DNA of 64,000 nucleotides from positions 3,429,501 through 3,493,500 of the forward strand of contig NC_009485.1 of NCBI RefSeq assembly GCF_000015165.1, in the 5' to 3' direction. Shown here one piece after another: positions 8,753 through 17,669 of this stretch. The position numbers were made by a program, and so were the translations under genes. The notes under the pieces were generated by a model that searched no databases, was not told where the DNA came from, and saw only the letters and a list, made by a program, of their open reading frames with translations. The stretch is from Bradyrhizobium sp. BTAi1. GTDB taxonomy: Bacteria; Pseudomonadota; Alphaproteobacteria; Rhizobiales; Xanthobacteraceae. Position 1 is the first letter of the stretch; each line of letters opens with the position of its first letter.

Positions 8753-8779
8753 GGGCTTGCCGGTATTGCCGGCGAGCCC
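8753..8779 (+). terminator. Hairpin after metI
   Basis: An 11-bp stem with one G-T pair (GGGCTTGCCGG / CCGGCGAGCCC) and a 5-nt loop lies 57 bp after metI. Just beyond it GATCTTT-GA-AAAGATC (8782-8797) is a perfect palindrome that could be an operator for the aldolase gene. No long U-tract is present. Confidence 0.4.
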
Positions 8780-8880
8780 TGATCTTTGAAAAGATCGTCT
8801 CGCAAGGGTCGTTCTACCATGACGGCAGTGAGCTCGTCCGGCGGCATGGCGCAGGGGCTCGGTGCAAGAGGTGAAACGAC

Positions 8881-9663
8881 ATGAATGAGTTCGTCGAACG
8901 ACCCCGGAAATTTGCGCTCGTCGAGCGTCAGCCGGCAGCGACCTTCGCGGAGGAGCGGCTGCATCGCAAGCAGCGGCTCGCGGCGACCTTCCGCCTGTTC
9001 GCCCGCTACGGCTTCGATCAGGGTCTGGCCGGACACGTCACTGTGCGCGATCCGGAATTCCCCGACCGGTTCTGGATCAATCCGTTGTCGACGCATTTCA
9101 GCCAGATCAAGGTGTCCGATCTGCAACTCGTCGATCACGACGGGAACATCCTGATCGGCGACAAGCCGATCAACCAGGCCGGCTTCGTCATCCATTCCGC
9201 GATTCATGCGGCCCATCCGCAGGTGATTGCCGCTGCCCATACGCATTCGACCTACGGAAAGGCGTTCTCGGCGCTCGGCCGGCTGCTCGACCCTTTGACC
9301 CAGGATTCCTGCGCGTTCTACGACGATCACGTGCTGTTCGATCCGTTCACCGGCGTCGTGCTCAACGCCGATGAGGGGAAGAAGATCGCAGCTGCGCTCG
9401 GCAGCAGGAAGGCTGCGATCCTGCAGAACCACGGCTTGCTCACGGTCGGCCCGACCATCGAAGCCGCGGCGTGGTGGTACATCGCGATGGACAACGCTGC
9501 GCGCACCCAGCTGCTGGCCGAGGCGGCAGGCCCGACCAAACCGATCCCGCACGACATTGCGAAACATACTGCGGGGCAGGTCGGCACTCATAAGGGCGGC
9601 TATTTCAGCTTCCAGCCGTTGTGGGACTGGATCACGGCGCAGGAGCCGGACCTGTTCAACTGA
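8881..9663 (+). CDS. Class II aldolase/adducin-family protein
   Basis: The 260-residue protein has the class II aldolase fold. GHVTVRDPEFPDRFWINP is the substrate/phosphate loop area, and zinc ligands are visible in AAHTHSTYGKA (His-x-His) and in AILQNHGLLTVG (third His). Family members cleave or epimerise sugar phosphates such as fuculose 1-phosphate, or act in methylthioribose salvage. The met context would fit sulfur salvage, but the sequence alone does not distinguish. Length is normal. Confidence 0.85.
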   Translation: MNEFVERPRKFALVERQPAATFAEERLHRKQRLAATFRLFARYGFDQGLAGHVTVRDPEFPDRFWINPLSTHFSQIKVSDLQLVDHDGNILIGDKPINQAGFVIHSAIHAAHPQVIAAAHTHSTYGKAFSALGRLLDPLTQDSCAFYDDHVLFDPFTGVVLNADEGKKIAAALGSRKAAILQNHGLLTVGPTIEAAAWWYIAMDNAARTQLLAEAAGPTKPIPHDIAKHTAGQVGTHKGGYFSFQPLWDWITAQEPDLFN

Positions 9664-9675
9664 TCGAATTGCGCA

Positions 9676-9703
9676 GCCCGCATGCGCACAACGGCATGCG
9701 GGC
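9676..9703 (+). terminator. Hairpin after the class II aldolase gene
   Basis: A perfect 10-bp stem (GCCCGCATGC / GCATGCGGGC) with an 8-nt loop starts 13 bp after the stop codon. There is no U-tract. The remaining 190 bp to the metQ-like gene contain no gene I can support. Confidence 0.45.
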
Positions 9704-9893
9704 GATCTCGCGGGCCATGATCTCGGTCGGGGGACGAGAACAAACCGGTCATGAAAACCCTTGGTGGGAGAATATCCGGATCGGGCGGCGCGGATCCATA
9801 GCGTCTTCGTTGCTTTGTTCGCGGCTGCAATTGAACGCGAATGGCAGCGGCGCTAGTGAGCGGCGGAACTTGTTTGTTTCGTTGGAGACTTGA

Positions 9894-10670
9894 ATGCGCC
9901 TTCCTGTCGTTGCCCTGGCTGCCCTCGTGTCGCTGCTCACGCCCGTACGGGCCGAGACCATTCGTGTCGGCGTCACCGCCGGGCCGCATGCTGAGATACT
10001 CGACGTGGTGAAGAAGGTCGGCGCCGAGCGCGGGCTCGACATCAAGGTCGTCGAATTTACCGACTACGTCATTCCCAACCAGGCCTTGGCGCTGAAGGAC
10101 CTCGAAGCCAACTCGTTCCAGCACGAGCCCTATCTGAAAAACCAGATCGCCAAGACCGGCTGGAAGATCGTCAAGGTCGCGACCACGATCGCCTCGCCCC
10201 AGGGCGTGTATTCGCAGAAGTACAAGAGCTTGGCCGAGCTGCCCGAGGGCGCCCGCGTCGCGATTGCCAATGATCCCTCGAATGGCGCGCGCGGGCTGAT
10301 GATCCTGGCATTGCACGGCGTGATCAAGCTGAAGGACCCCAACAACGTCGCAGCCACCGTTGCCGATATCACCGACAATCCGAAGAAGCTCAAATTCGTC
10401 GAGCTCGATGCGGCGCAGCTGCCACGCGCGCTCGCCGACGTCGATCTCGTCTCGATCAACAACAATTACGCGGTCCAGGCGGGACTCAATCCAGCCAAGG
10501 ACGCGATCGCGCGCGAGAACGCCGAAGGGCCGTGGGTCAACATCCTCGCGGTCCGCGAGGATGACAAGGACAAGCCCTGGGTCAAGCAGCTGATCGAGGC
10601 CTATCAGTCCGAGCCGGTCAAGGCATTCCTGGAGACCCGCTTCAAGGGAACCTATATCGCGACCTGGTGA
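9894..10670 (+). CDS. metQ: MetQ/NlpA-family substrate-binding protein (copy 1)
   Basis: The 258-residue binding protein has a signal peptide ending LTPVRA and the MetQ core: IRVGVTAGPHAEILDVV, VEFTDYVIPNQAL, EANSFQHEPYL, IANDPSNGARGL and LVSINNNYAVQAGL. It would bind methionine or a related sulfur compound in the periplasm for MetNI. There is no lipobox cysteine, so it is predicted to be a soluble periplasmic protein rather than the usual lipoprotein. It ends 19 bp inside the 3' end of the convergent FAD protein gene. Confidence 0.88.
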   Translation: MRLPVVALAALVSLLTPVRAETIRVGVTAGPHAEILDVVKKVGAERGLDIKVVEFTDYVIPNQALALKDLEANSFQHEPYLKNQIAKTGWKIVKVATTIASPQGVYSQKYKSLAELPEGARVAIANDPSNGARGLMILALHGVIKLKDPNNVAATVADITDNPKKLKFVELDAAQLPRALADVDLVSINNNYAVQAGLNPAKDAIARENAEGPWVNILAVREDDKDKPWVKQLIEAYQSEPVKAFLETRFKGTYIATW

Positions 10671-12076
10671 TCGGGAGCGGCGGCGAGTGCCGGCGCCTCG
10701 CGCGGCGGCACCTCGATCGGCTGCGCTTGCACCAATCGATTGGCAAGCGCAGCGCACTGACTGCGGATGTCTGGGATGGCGATGATCTCCCAGAAGGCGG
10801 CGCGGGTCAGCGGGCCGATTGCGAACAGGCGTTGCGAGGGCGTGCCATCGGCGCCGACGACGGCGCAATCGGCCGTGACCTCGATGCCGATCCGGAGCGG
10901 ATCACAGCGCGCGAGCCCTTGATCGAACAGGCTGCGCACCGCCGGATTGGCCGTGGCGCGAGGATCCCTGACGATGCCCGTGCAGTCGATCACGGCGCCG
11001 ACCTCCAGGGTCTCGATCTCGCTGCGGCCGCGGCGGCGATAATGCGCCCGTCCAGCGACGGAGCCGCCATCGATCTTGACGAGCTTGGCTGCGGCAATGC
11101 GCAGTTGCCCATCCGCGATCGCTGTTGCGATACGCGCCTCGACCTCCGGTGCCATCCGATGCCGGTGGACGTCCCACCACGCCCGCGCATGCTCCAGAAA
11201 GCTGCGCTTCGATGACTGTGGCAATTCGTGCCACAGCCGGTGGCTGAACGGCCTGATCGCATCGATGACGCCGCGCCAGTCGCCTCCGTCAGCGACGTGG
11301 GCGGCAATGCGTTGGCGGAACCAGCGCAGCAGCGTGCTGCCGGGAGCGCCGAACGGAATCTCGTCCTCGCTGATCTTGCAGGGCGCGATGCGCCGATGGC
11401 CCTTGGCCATGAGCCCGCGGCGCGACATCGCCACGATCGGGCCGCGATGGCCGGCGCGTAGCAGCGACAGCACGTAGTCCGCCATGGTCAGGCCGGTGCC
11501 GAGAATCAGCACCGTCGCATCCTGGCTGAAGCCCGGCACGGAAGGGGAGATCCATGGATCAGCGTGCCAGGCCGAGCGCGGAACCGCGGCATCGTGGCCG
11601 GTCGCGAGCACGGCGACGTCGCCGAGCTGACGCGTGCCGTCGGCGAGGCTGACGGTGACGCCGCTGGCACCCTCGCTGACAGCGACACATTCGCCGCGAA
11701 TGATGGTCAGACGGCGCGCGCCATCGTCCTCGGCCAGGAACGGTGCGATGAGGCTCGCAATGTAATCGCCATAGAGGCGGCGTGGTACAAAGCAGAACGG
11801 GTCGGGACAGAGCTGCTGTCCGTGCTCATGAGACGACAGCCAGCGCCAGAAATGATCAGGATCCTCAGGCAGCGCGCTCATATTGGCGGCACGCACGTTC
11901 AGCAGATGATCGGCATTTCCGGTGTGGTAGGCGAGCCCGCGGCCGACCTCCGGGCGCTTCTCGATCAGGGTAACGCGGACGTTGGAATGGGCCTGCTGCA
12001 GCAACTGATAGGCCAGCAGAACGCCGGATGCTCCGCCACCGACGATGATCACGTGTCGTTCCGAAAAACGGCTCAT
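10652..12076 (-). CDS. FAD/NAD(P)-binding oxidoreductase
   Basis: The protein (474 residues) starts with an FAD-binding Rossmann motif (VIIVGGGASGVLLAYQLL) and has a second dinucleotide site (VLILGTGLTMADYVLSL) near residue 170. This fits the 'FAD-NAD(P)-binding' group (PF13454) related to HpnW-like and lysine/ornithine N-monooxygenase-like enzymes. I chose the ATG at 12076, which has AAAGG upstream; an in-frame ATG at 12109 is the alternative. It is alone on its strand, divergent from the FAD/ferredoxin unit, and overlaps the end of the MetQ-like gene. Confidence 0.8.
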   Translation of the reverse strand: MSRFSERHVIIVGGGASGVLLAYQLLQQAHSNVRVTLIEKRPEVGRGLAYHTGNADHLLNVRAANMSALPEDPDHFWRWLSSHEHGQQLCPDPFCFVPRRLYGDYIASLIAPFLAEDDGARRLTIIRGECVAVSEGASGVTVSLADGTRQLGDVAVLATGHDAAVPRSAWHADPWISPSVPGFSQDATVLILGTGLTMADYVLSLLRAGHRGPIVAMSRRGLMAKGHRRIAPCKISEDEIPFGAPGSTLLRWFRQRIAAHVADGGDWRGVIDAIRPFSHRLWHELPQSSKRSFLEHARAWWDVHRHRMAPEVEARIATAIADGQLRIAAAKLVKIDGGSVAGRAHYRRRGRSEIETLEVGAVIDCTGIVRDPRATANPAVRSLFDQGLARCDPLRIGIEVTADCAVVGADGTPSQRLFAIGPLTRAAFWEIIAIPDIRSQCAALANRLVQAQPIEVPPREAPALAAAPDHQVAI

Positions 12077-12520
12077 GCAAAGATGCCTTTTCTCTCGCGT
12101 GCCGACCATGCGTAGGATTCATAATCTAACACGCAAACCGCCGGCCGGATTCGGAAAGACGAATATTCTATCCGACGCCCTTTTCCTGTCGGCATTGTTC
12201 CAGGAAAATCCAGATTGTTGTCGAAACTGTGCCGCAGCAGGCGGTGGCGCGATAGAATTGTTATGCAGGCGAGCTCGTGCCATTAGCGGTTTCGGATGCT
12301 TGAGCCGCTCAACTGAAATTTTCTCGATCAACGATTGTCGCGAGAATGGAGGCGCCGAAAATCGCGCAACTCTGAAATTGCCAGCGGCGCTGCGCTGAAT
12401 GACGATGCGCCGGCCTGCGTCGTTCGCGCACGGCTTCGGAGCTGGAAACATGGTTGGGCTGCGCACGGGGACACAATGGACAGAAACCTCGGGCTGGCCA
12501 AAGACCGATCCGGTGGTGTG
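12077..12520. promoter_or_regulatory. Divergent control region, 444 bp
   Basis: No gene is supported here. The region is visibly more AT-rich than its flanks. It holds an inverted repeat TTTTCCTG-N12-CAGGAAAA (12181-12208), the palindrome GAATATTC (12161-12168) and TCTGAAATTGCC (12371-12382), which is identical to a 12-mer at the metN promoter. These are candidate operators for the two divergent flavoenzyme genes. Confidence 0.4.
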
Positions 12521-14119
12521 ATGACCGTCTCCGTGCCAGATCGATTGGCGCTCACGGCCGACGTGCTCGTCATCGGCGGCGGCATGGCCGGCGCCTGGGC
12601 CGCGGTGTCTGCCGCGCGCTCGGGCGCTCGCGTGATCCTGGTCGACAAGGGCTATTGCGGCACCAGTGGCGTCACGGCGGCAGCCGGGCCCGGTCATTGG
12701 TGGGTTCCGCCGGGCGCGCGCGAGCAGGCTGTCAGCCAGCGCGTTGCCGCGGGACTTGGTCTCGGCGAAGCCGCCTGGATGCATGCCATCATCGAGGAGA
12801 CCTGGCGCTCTTTGCCGACCCTGTCGGGCCACTATGCGTTCGGCATCGACGACGACGGCCGCGCGAACCATCGCGCCGTGCGTGGTCCCGAATATATGCG
12901 CGCGCTGCGCGCCTTCGCCTGCGAGCATGGTGTCACCATTCTCGACCATTCGCCGGTGCTGGAACTGCTGGCGCGCAGTGACGGTTCGATTGGTGGCGCC
13001 CGTGGCCAGCGCCGGCAGGATGGCGGCCGTCCGTATCAGGTCGCGGCGGGGGCGACCGTGCTCGCGGCTGGCGGCACCAGCTTCCTGTCGCATCTGTTGG
13101 GATCGCTGACCAACACCGGTGACGGCTATCTGCTCGCGGCGGAAGCCGGTGCCGAGCTTTCCGGCATGGAGTTCACCGCGGCCTACACGATCGCGCCGGC
13201 GCATTCGACGATGACGCGCAGCATGGCGTATTCCTTCGCGACCTACTACGACGGCGACGGGCGCGAGCTCGATCTGCCGTTCGGACCTCAGCAGACGATC
13301 GGGCTCGCGAAAGCGCTGCTCGCCGGTCCGGTGTTTTGCTCGCTCCACCGTCTGCCCGACGACATCAAGGCGCGCCTGCATACGATCTCGCCGAACGTGC
13401 CATTGGTGTTCGATCGCTGGGGCATCGACCCTTATCGCGATCGCTTCGAGGTCACGCTGCACAATGACGGCACGATCCGCGGCCTCGGTGGCGTCAAGGT
13501 CGACGCCGTCGATGGCCGCACCGCGGTACCAGGGCTGTTCGTGGCCGGCGACAATGCCTCCCGCGAAAAGGTCGCCGGTGCGATCTCCGGCGGCGGCAAT
13601 GTCAATTCGGCCTGGGCACTGAGTTCAGGCATCCGGGCCGGGCAGGCTGCGGCGCGGCTGGCGCGCGAGATCGGACCGCCCGCTGCTGTGTTGAGGCCGC
13701 TCGGACGTGCCGGCCTGCATCCGCACGGTCGTACCAGGGCCATCGATCTCGAGGCGATCAGGGCCGGTGTGCGTGCCGAGATGCATCCGTTCGAGAAGAC
13801 GCTGTTTCGGCAGGAGGCGACGCTGGCCGCCTCGCAGCGCGCGCTCGACGGACTCTGGCGCGAGATCGTCGATCATGCAGCCGGCGAAACCTTGCGGTCA
13901 CGCGAAACAGCGGCGTTGGTCGCGAGCGCGCGCTGGGCGGTCGCCACGGCACGCCGCCGCACCGAGAGCAGGGGCATGCATCGCAGGGTGGATCATCCAG
14001 GGCTCGATCCGCAGCTTGCGGTGCGGCTGTTGAGCCGCGGCTTCGATCGGATTGAGGTCACTGCTGATACGGCGCGGGAGCCGCAATCCTCGGCGCGCGA
14101 GCTGGAAGCTGCGTCATGA
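12521..14119 (+). CDS. FAD-dependent oxidoreductase, AprA/FrdA-like flavoprotein
   Basis: The 532-residue flavoprotein has an N-terminal FAD site (ADVLVIGGGMAGAWAAVSAARSG) and the family's GTSGVTAAAGPGHWW segment. A C-terminal FAD-contact region follows (GLFVAGDNASREKVAGAISGGGNVNSAWALSSG), then a helical domain like that of fumarate reductase and APS reductase alpha subunits. The next gene, overlapping by 4 bp, is a two-cluster ferredoxin, recalling the AprAB pair. An electron-transfer reaction on a sulfur compound is likely but unproven. ATG 12521 was chosen; ATG 12476 in frame is the alternative. Confidence 0.8.
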   Translation: MTVSVPDRLALTADVLVIGGGMAGAWAAVSAARSGARVILVDKGYCGTSGVTAAAGPGHWWVPPGAREQAVSQRVAAGLGLGEAAWMHAIIEETWRSLPTLSGHYAFGIDDDGRANHRAVRGPEYMRALRAFACEHGVTILDHSPVLELLARSDGSIGGARGQRRQDGGRPYQVAAGATVLAAGGTSFLSHLLGSLTNTGDGYLLAAEAGAELSGMEFTAAYTIAPAHSTMTRSMAYSFATYYDGDGRELDLPFGPQQTIGLAKALLAGPVFCSLHRLPDDIKARLHTISPNVPLVFDRWGIDPYRDRFEVTLHNDGTIRGLGGVKVDAVDGRTAVPGLFVAGDNASREKVAGAISGGGNVNSAWALSSGIRAGQAAARLAREIGPPAAVLRPLGRAGLHPHGRTRAIDLEAIRAGVRAEMHPFEKTLFRQEATLAASQRALDGLWREIVDHAAGETLRSRETAALVASARWAVATARRRTESRGMHRRVDHPGLDPQLAVRLLSRGFDRIEVTADTAREPQSSARELEAAS

Positions 14120-14493
14120 TCGAGCTGATTGTCGCCGATCGCTGTACCGATTGCGGCGCCTGCGTCGAGGTGTGCCCGACCAATGTGCTGGAACGGGCGC
14201 CATCCGGGCCGCCGCAACTGGCCCGGGTGGAAGATTGCCAGACCTGCTTCATGTGCGAGCTCTATTGCCGTGCCGACGCGATCTATGTCGCGCCCGATTG
14301 CGACCGCCGCGTGGCGATCACGCAGGAGACGGCGCTCGACTCTGGCCGTCTCGGCCAATACCGCAAGCATTCCGGCTGGGATGAATGGGCCGGTCAATTT
14401 CCGAACGAGCAATGGCTGATGGAGACCGTGTTTCGTCGCGCCGGCGAAGCGGCTGCGGGCGCAGCCGGCGCAGACGACAAGAGGACAGCATGA
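14116..14493 (+). CDS. Ferredoxin with two [4Fe-4S] clusters
   Basis: The 125-residue protein has two cluster motifs: CTDCGACVEVCP at residues 10-21 and CQTCFMCELYC around 44-54. Its tail (SGWDEWAGQFPNEQWLMETVFRR) is longer than in simple ferredoxins and resembles the beta-subunit extension in AprB-like partners. It overlaps the FAD enzyme before it (ATGA) and the monooxygenase after it, so it should be the dedicated electron carrier of the flavoprotein. Confidence 0.9.
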   Translation: MIELIVADRCTDCGACVEVCPTNVLERAPSGPPQLARVEDCQTCFMCELYCRADAIYVAPDCDRRVAITQETALDSGRLGQYRKHSGWDEWAGQFPNEQWLMETVFRRAGEAAAGAAGADDKRTA

Positions 14494-15710
14494 CGATTAT
14501 CACGCATCGCCCGGGGGCACTGGTCGATCTCGACGGTTTTCGCGGCCCCGCCGATTGGCCTGAGAGCCCGCTGTCGCGTGCACTGACGCAGCCGCTGCTG
14601 CTCGGCCTTTTCCTGCCGATCCAGGCGGGCGGCTGGAGCGCCTCGACCCTGCCGCGCACCACATCGTGGCATTTCGACTACAACCGCGATCTGGTGCTGA
14701 CGGCGGAAAACCTCGGCTTCGATCTGGTGTTCGCATTGTCACAATGGCTGCCGAAGGGCGGCTATGGCGGCGTGTTCACCGGCGAGGCGCTCGACTCCTT
14801 CATCACCACCTCGGCCCTGACCAGCCTGACCCGGCGCATCATCCTGATCTCCACGATTCATGTGCTGTATGGTCCGTGGCATCCGCTGCATCTTGCGAAA
14901 TATGGCGCCACGCTCGACCATATCTCCAATGGCCGCTGGGGTATCAACGTCGTGACCGGCCACCGCGCCGCCGAGCATGAGGCGTTCGGCTGGAGCCGGA
15001 TCGATCATGACCGCCGCTACGAGCTCGCCGCCGAGTTTCTTGAAGTGCTGCAGCGGCTGTGGAGCGACACCGAGAACTACTCGTTCTCCGGCCAGTCGTC
15101 GTGGAAGCTCAACAACGCCTTTGTGACGCCGAAGCCGCGCTTCGGCCGGCCGGTGCTCGTCAACGCCACCGGCTCCGACGCCGGCATCGCCTTCGCCGCG
15201 CGCTATTCGGATATCGTCTTCATCACCAGCCCGGCGGGCTCCAGTTTCGAGAGCGCCCTTCCGGCGCTGCCGGCGCACACCGCCAGGGTCAAGCAGGCCG
15301 CGCGCGACATCGGCCGCGAGGTCCGCACGCTGCTCAATCCGATGGTGATCTGCCGCGAGACCGAACGAGAAACCTGGGCCTATCATGACGCGATCGTCGC
15401 TCATGCCGATCCGGTCGGCGACTTCCACAAGCTCGACAGCGACGCGCATGCCTGGCGCGGCCGCGTCGGCGTCGACGCGCCGAAGCGCCGGGCGATCGGC
15501 GGCAATATCGAGGTGATCGGCACGCCGGAGCAGGTGGTCGAGCAGTTCGTGCAGCTCAAGAAAGCCGGCGTCGACGGCCTGCAGCTGTCGTTCTACGACT
15601 TCAAGCCGGACCTCGACTTCTTTGGCCGCCGCGTGCTGCCCCTGATGGAGCAGGCAGGATTGCGTAAACCGGTGATTGAGACGGCCGCTGCGGCCCAGGC
15701 CGCGGAGTAG
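14490..15710 (+). CDS. LLM-class flavin-dependent monooxygenase (SsuD/SfnG-like)
   Basis: The 406-residue protein has the bacterial-luciferase-like TIM barrel of the alkanesulfonate/dimethylsulfone monooxygenase branch. Landmarks are TTSWHFDYNRDLVLTAENLG, HDRRYELAAEFLEVLQRLW, FGRPVLVNATGSDAGIAFAA and the late GTPEQVVEQFVQLKKAG. It uses FMNH2 and O2 to oxidise the substrate; the FMNH2 probably comes from the flavin reductase at 20463. The start ATG overlaps the ferredoxin stop by 4 bp, giving a three-gene unit. Exact sulfone or sulfonate substrate unknown. Confidence 0.88.
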   Translation: MTIITHRPGALVDLDGFRGPADWPESPLSRALTQPLLLGLFLPIQAGGWSASTLPRTTSWHFDYNRDLVLTAENLGFDLVFALSQWLPKGGYGGVFTGEALDSFITTSALTSLTRRIILISTIHVLYGPWHPLHLAKYGATLDHISNGRWGINVVTGHRAAEHEAFGWSRIDHDRRYELAAEFLEVLQRLWSDTENYSFSGQSSWKLNNAFVTPKPRFGRPVLVNATGSDAGIAFAARYSDIVFITSPAGSSFESALPALPAHTARVKQAARDIGREVRTLLNPMVICRETERETWAYHDAIVAHADPVGDFHKLDSDAHAWRGRVGVDAPKRRAIGGNIEVIGTPEQVVEQFVQLKKAGVDGLQLSFYDFKPDLDFFGRRVLPLMEQAGLRKPVIETAAAAQAAE

Positions 15711-15850
15711 TGGGGCGCGTCGACAATGGACGTATGATCTTGCAGGGGATTGTCGTCGCCTGCCCGGTGGGCTTTGCTGCGGATCGACGCGCCAGCTCAT
15801 TCGCGCATCGGCTGGTACAATGATGTACGGACCGACATGAGGACGAGGGA

Positions 15851-16705
15851 ATGACGATCATCGAGACGAGAAAGCCGACGGCGGCCGAAGACGAGATCTC
15901 GGCGGCGCTGCGCAAGCGATATGGCGCGCATATTCCAGAGGTCGCCTCCGGTGCCGACGACATTCTCGGTCACCTGCTGGCGCACCGCTCGATCCGCAGC
16001 TATCGGCCGGATCCGGTGCCGCCGCACACCGTCGAGACCTTGGTGGCCGCGGCCCAGTCGGCCGCATCGTCCTCGAATCTGCAGACCTGGAGCGTCGTGG
16101 CGGTGGAGGATCAGGGGCGCAAGCAGCGCCTGTCGGAGTTCGCCGGCGGTCAGAAACATATCCGCGAGGCGCCGCTGTTCCTGGTCTGGCTCGCCGATCT
16201 GTCGCGGGCGGAGCGTCTGGCCAAGCGCGAAGGACGCCCCGACGATGGCATCCATTTCCTGGAGACGCTGTTCGTCGCGATCATCGACGCGGCCCTCGCA
16301 GCCCAGAATGCCGTGGTGGCGCTCGAGGCGCTCGGCCTTGGCTCGGTCTATATCGGCGCGATCCGCAACCGCCCGCAGGCGGTGGCCGAGGAGCTCGGCC
16401 TGCCGCCGAACGTGCTCGCCGTGTTCGGCCTCTGTGTCGGTTATGCCGATCAGGCGGCCGGCGAGGACGTCAAGCCACGGCTGAGCCAGAGCGTGGTTCT
16501 GCATCGCGAGCGCTATGCGCCGACGGACGAGATCCACGGCATCGCCGCCTATGACGAGACGCTGCGCGACTTCCAGACCAGCCAGGGCGTGGCGCCGGTC
16601 GGCTGGCGGGAAACGGTGCTCAACCGGCTCGGCTCGGCGAAGGCGCTCAACGGCCGCGACAGGCTGACCGAGGCGCTGCGCGCGCTCGGCTTCGGATTGA
16701 AGTAG
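15851..16705 (+). CDS. Nitroreductase-family oxidoreductase (NfsA-like)
   Basis: The 284-residue protein has the FMN-binding nitroreductase signature: HRSIRSYRPDPVPPHTVETLVAAAQSAASSSNLQTWS (FMN phosphate site), then AALAAQNAVVALEALGLGSVYIGAIRN, and a C-terminal extension of the NfsA/FRP type. Such enzymes reduce FMN, nitro compounds or quinones with NADPH, so it could also supply FMNH2 to the monooxygenases. It ends 59 bp before the convergent MetQ-like gene. Confidence 0.85.
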   Translation: MTIIETRKPTAAEDEISAALRKRYGAHIPEVASGADDILGHLLAHRSIRSYRPDPVPPHTVETLVAAAQSAASSSNLQTWSVVAVEDQGRKQRLSEFAGGQKHIREAPLFLVWLADLSRAERLAKREGRPDDGIHFLETLFVAIIDAALAAQNAVVALEALGLGSVYIGAIRNRPQAVAEELGLPPNVLAVFGLCVGYADQAAGEDVKPRLSQSVVLHRERYAPTDEIHGIAAYDETLRDFQTSQGVAPVGWRETVLNRLGSAKALNGRDRLTEALRALGFGLK

Positions 16706-16764
16706 CGATCAGCAGATACTGATAGCAGCGGTGGCCCATGATGATCACGGGCCGCCGGCACCGA

Positions 16765-17592
16765 TCACTTCATGTAGTCGGGCAGCGTGAAGCCGTCATA
16801 GAAGCGATCGGCGAGGATGGCGGCCTTGAAGCCCGGCGACTTGTAGGCGGCGACGATGTCCTTGGCCCATGCGGTCTCGGCATTGTCACGCTTGACGGCG
16901 ACGACGTTGATATAGGGCGCCGTCATCCTTTCCAGCGCGAAGGCGTTGGTCAGCTTCAGGCCGCTGAAGATCGCGAAATTGCCTTGGATCGCGGCGAAGT
17001 CGACGTCGTCGAGCGCACGCGGCGCCTGCGCGGCCTCGAGCGGGATGATCTTGATACCACCGGGGTTCTTGACGACATCGAGCTCGGTGACGTCGATCGG
17101 CTTGGAATCGCGGATCTCGACCAGACCGAGATCGCGCAGGATCCACAACGCCCGCTGCAGGTTGACAGGATCGTTCGGCACCGCGACCTTGGCGCCAGCG
17201 CCGATCTTGGTGCCCAGCGGGTGCTTCTTGGAATAGATCCCCATCGGTGGGGTCGGCACGTGGACGATGCCGACCAGGTCGGTCTTCTGCCGCTCATTGT
17301 AGGAGTTCAGGAACACCGTGTGCTGCATGACGTTCGCATCGATCTCGCTCTTGAACACGGCGTTGTTGGCTTCGAGGCCGGTCGAGAACTCGACATAGCG
17401 GATCTGATAGCCCTTCTTCGCAAGCTCGGGCGCGACGCCGATCTTGAACTCATCGATATAGGGGCCGGGGACGAAGCCGACTTTCAGGTCCTTCTTCTCG
17501 GCCGACTGCGCCAGCGCGTTGTCACCGGCGGCGATCGACAGGACGGAGACAGCCATCAGGCCAAGGAATCGCAATCTCGTCAAACAATGCAT
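16765..17592 (-). CDS. MetQ/NlpA-family substrate-binding protein (copy 2)
   Basis: The 275-residue binding protein has a signal peptide (FLGLMAVSVLSIAAGDNALAQ) and MetQ landmarks KVGFVPGPYIDEFK, YVEFSTGLEANNAVF, VMQHTVFLNSYNE and AAIQGNFAIFSGL. It is more divergent than copies 1 and 3 and may accept a different ligand. The ATG at 17592 has GGAAG upstream and gives a proper signal peptide; the frame is open much further upstream but overlaps the previous gene. It is the last gene of a two-gene unit with the monooxygenase at 17670. Confidence 0.82.
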   Translation of the reverse strand: MHCLTRLRFLGLMAVSVLSIAAGDNALAQSAEKKDLKVGFVPGPYIDEFKIGVAPELAKKGYQIRYVEFSTGLEANNAVFKSEIDANVMQHTVFLNSYNERQKTDLVGIVHVPTPPMGIYSKKHPLGTKIGAGAKVAVPNDPVNLQRALWILRDLGLVEIRDSKPIDVTELDVVKNPGGIKIIPLEAAQAPRALDDVDFAAIQGNFAIFSGLKLTNAFALERMTAPYINVVAVKRDNAETAWAKDIVAAYKSPGFKAAILADRFYDGFTLPDYMK

Positions 17593-17669
17593 GGGACTTC
17601 CAGATCTTGAACAAATGAAAGGCGGCGCTGACGCCATGCAAGGCATCCGCGCCGCCCGGGTTGAGGATC

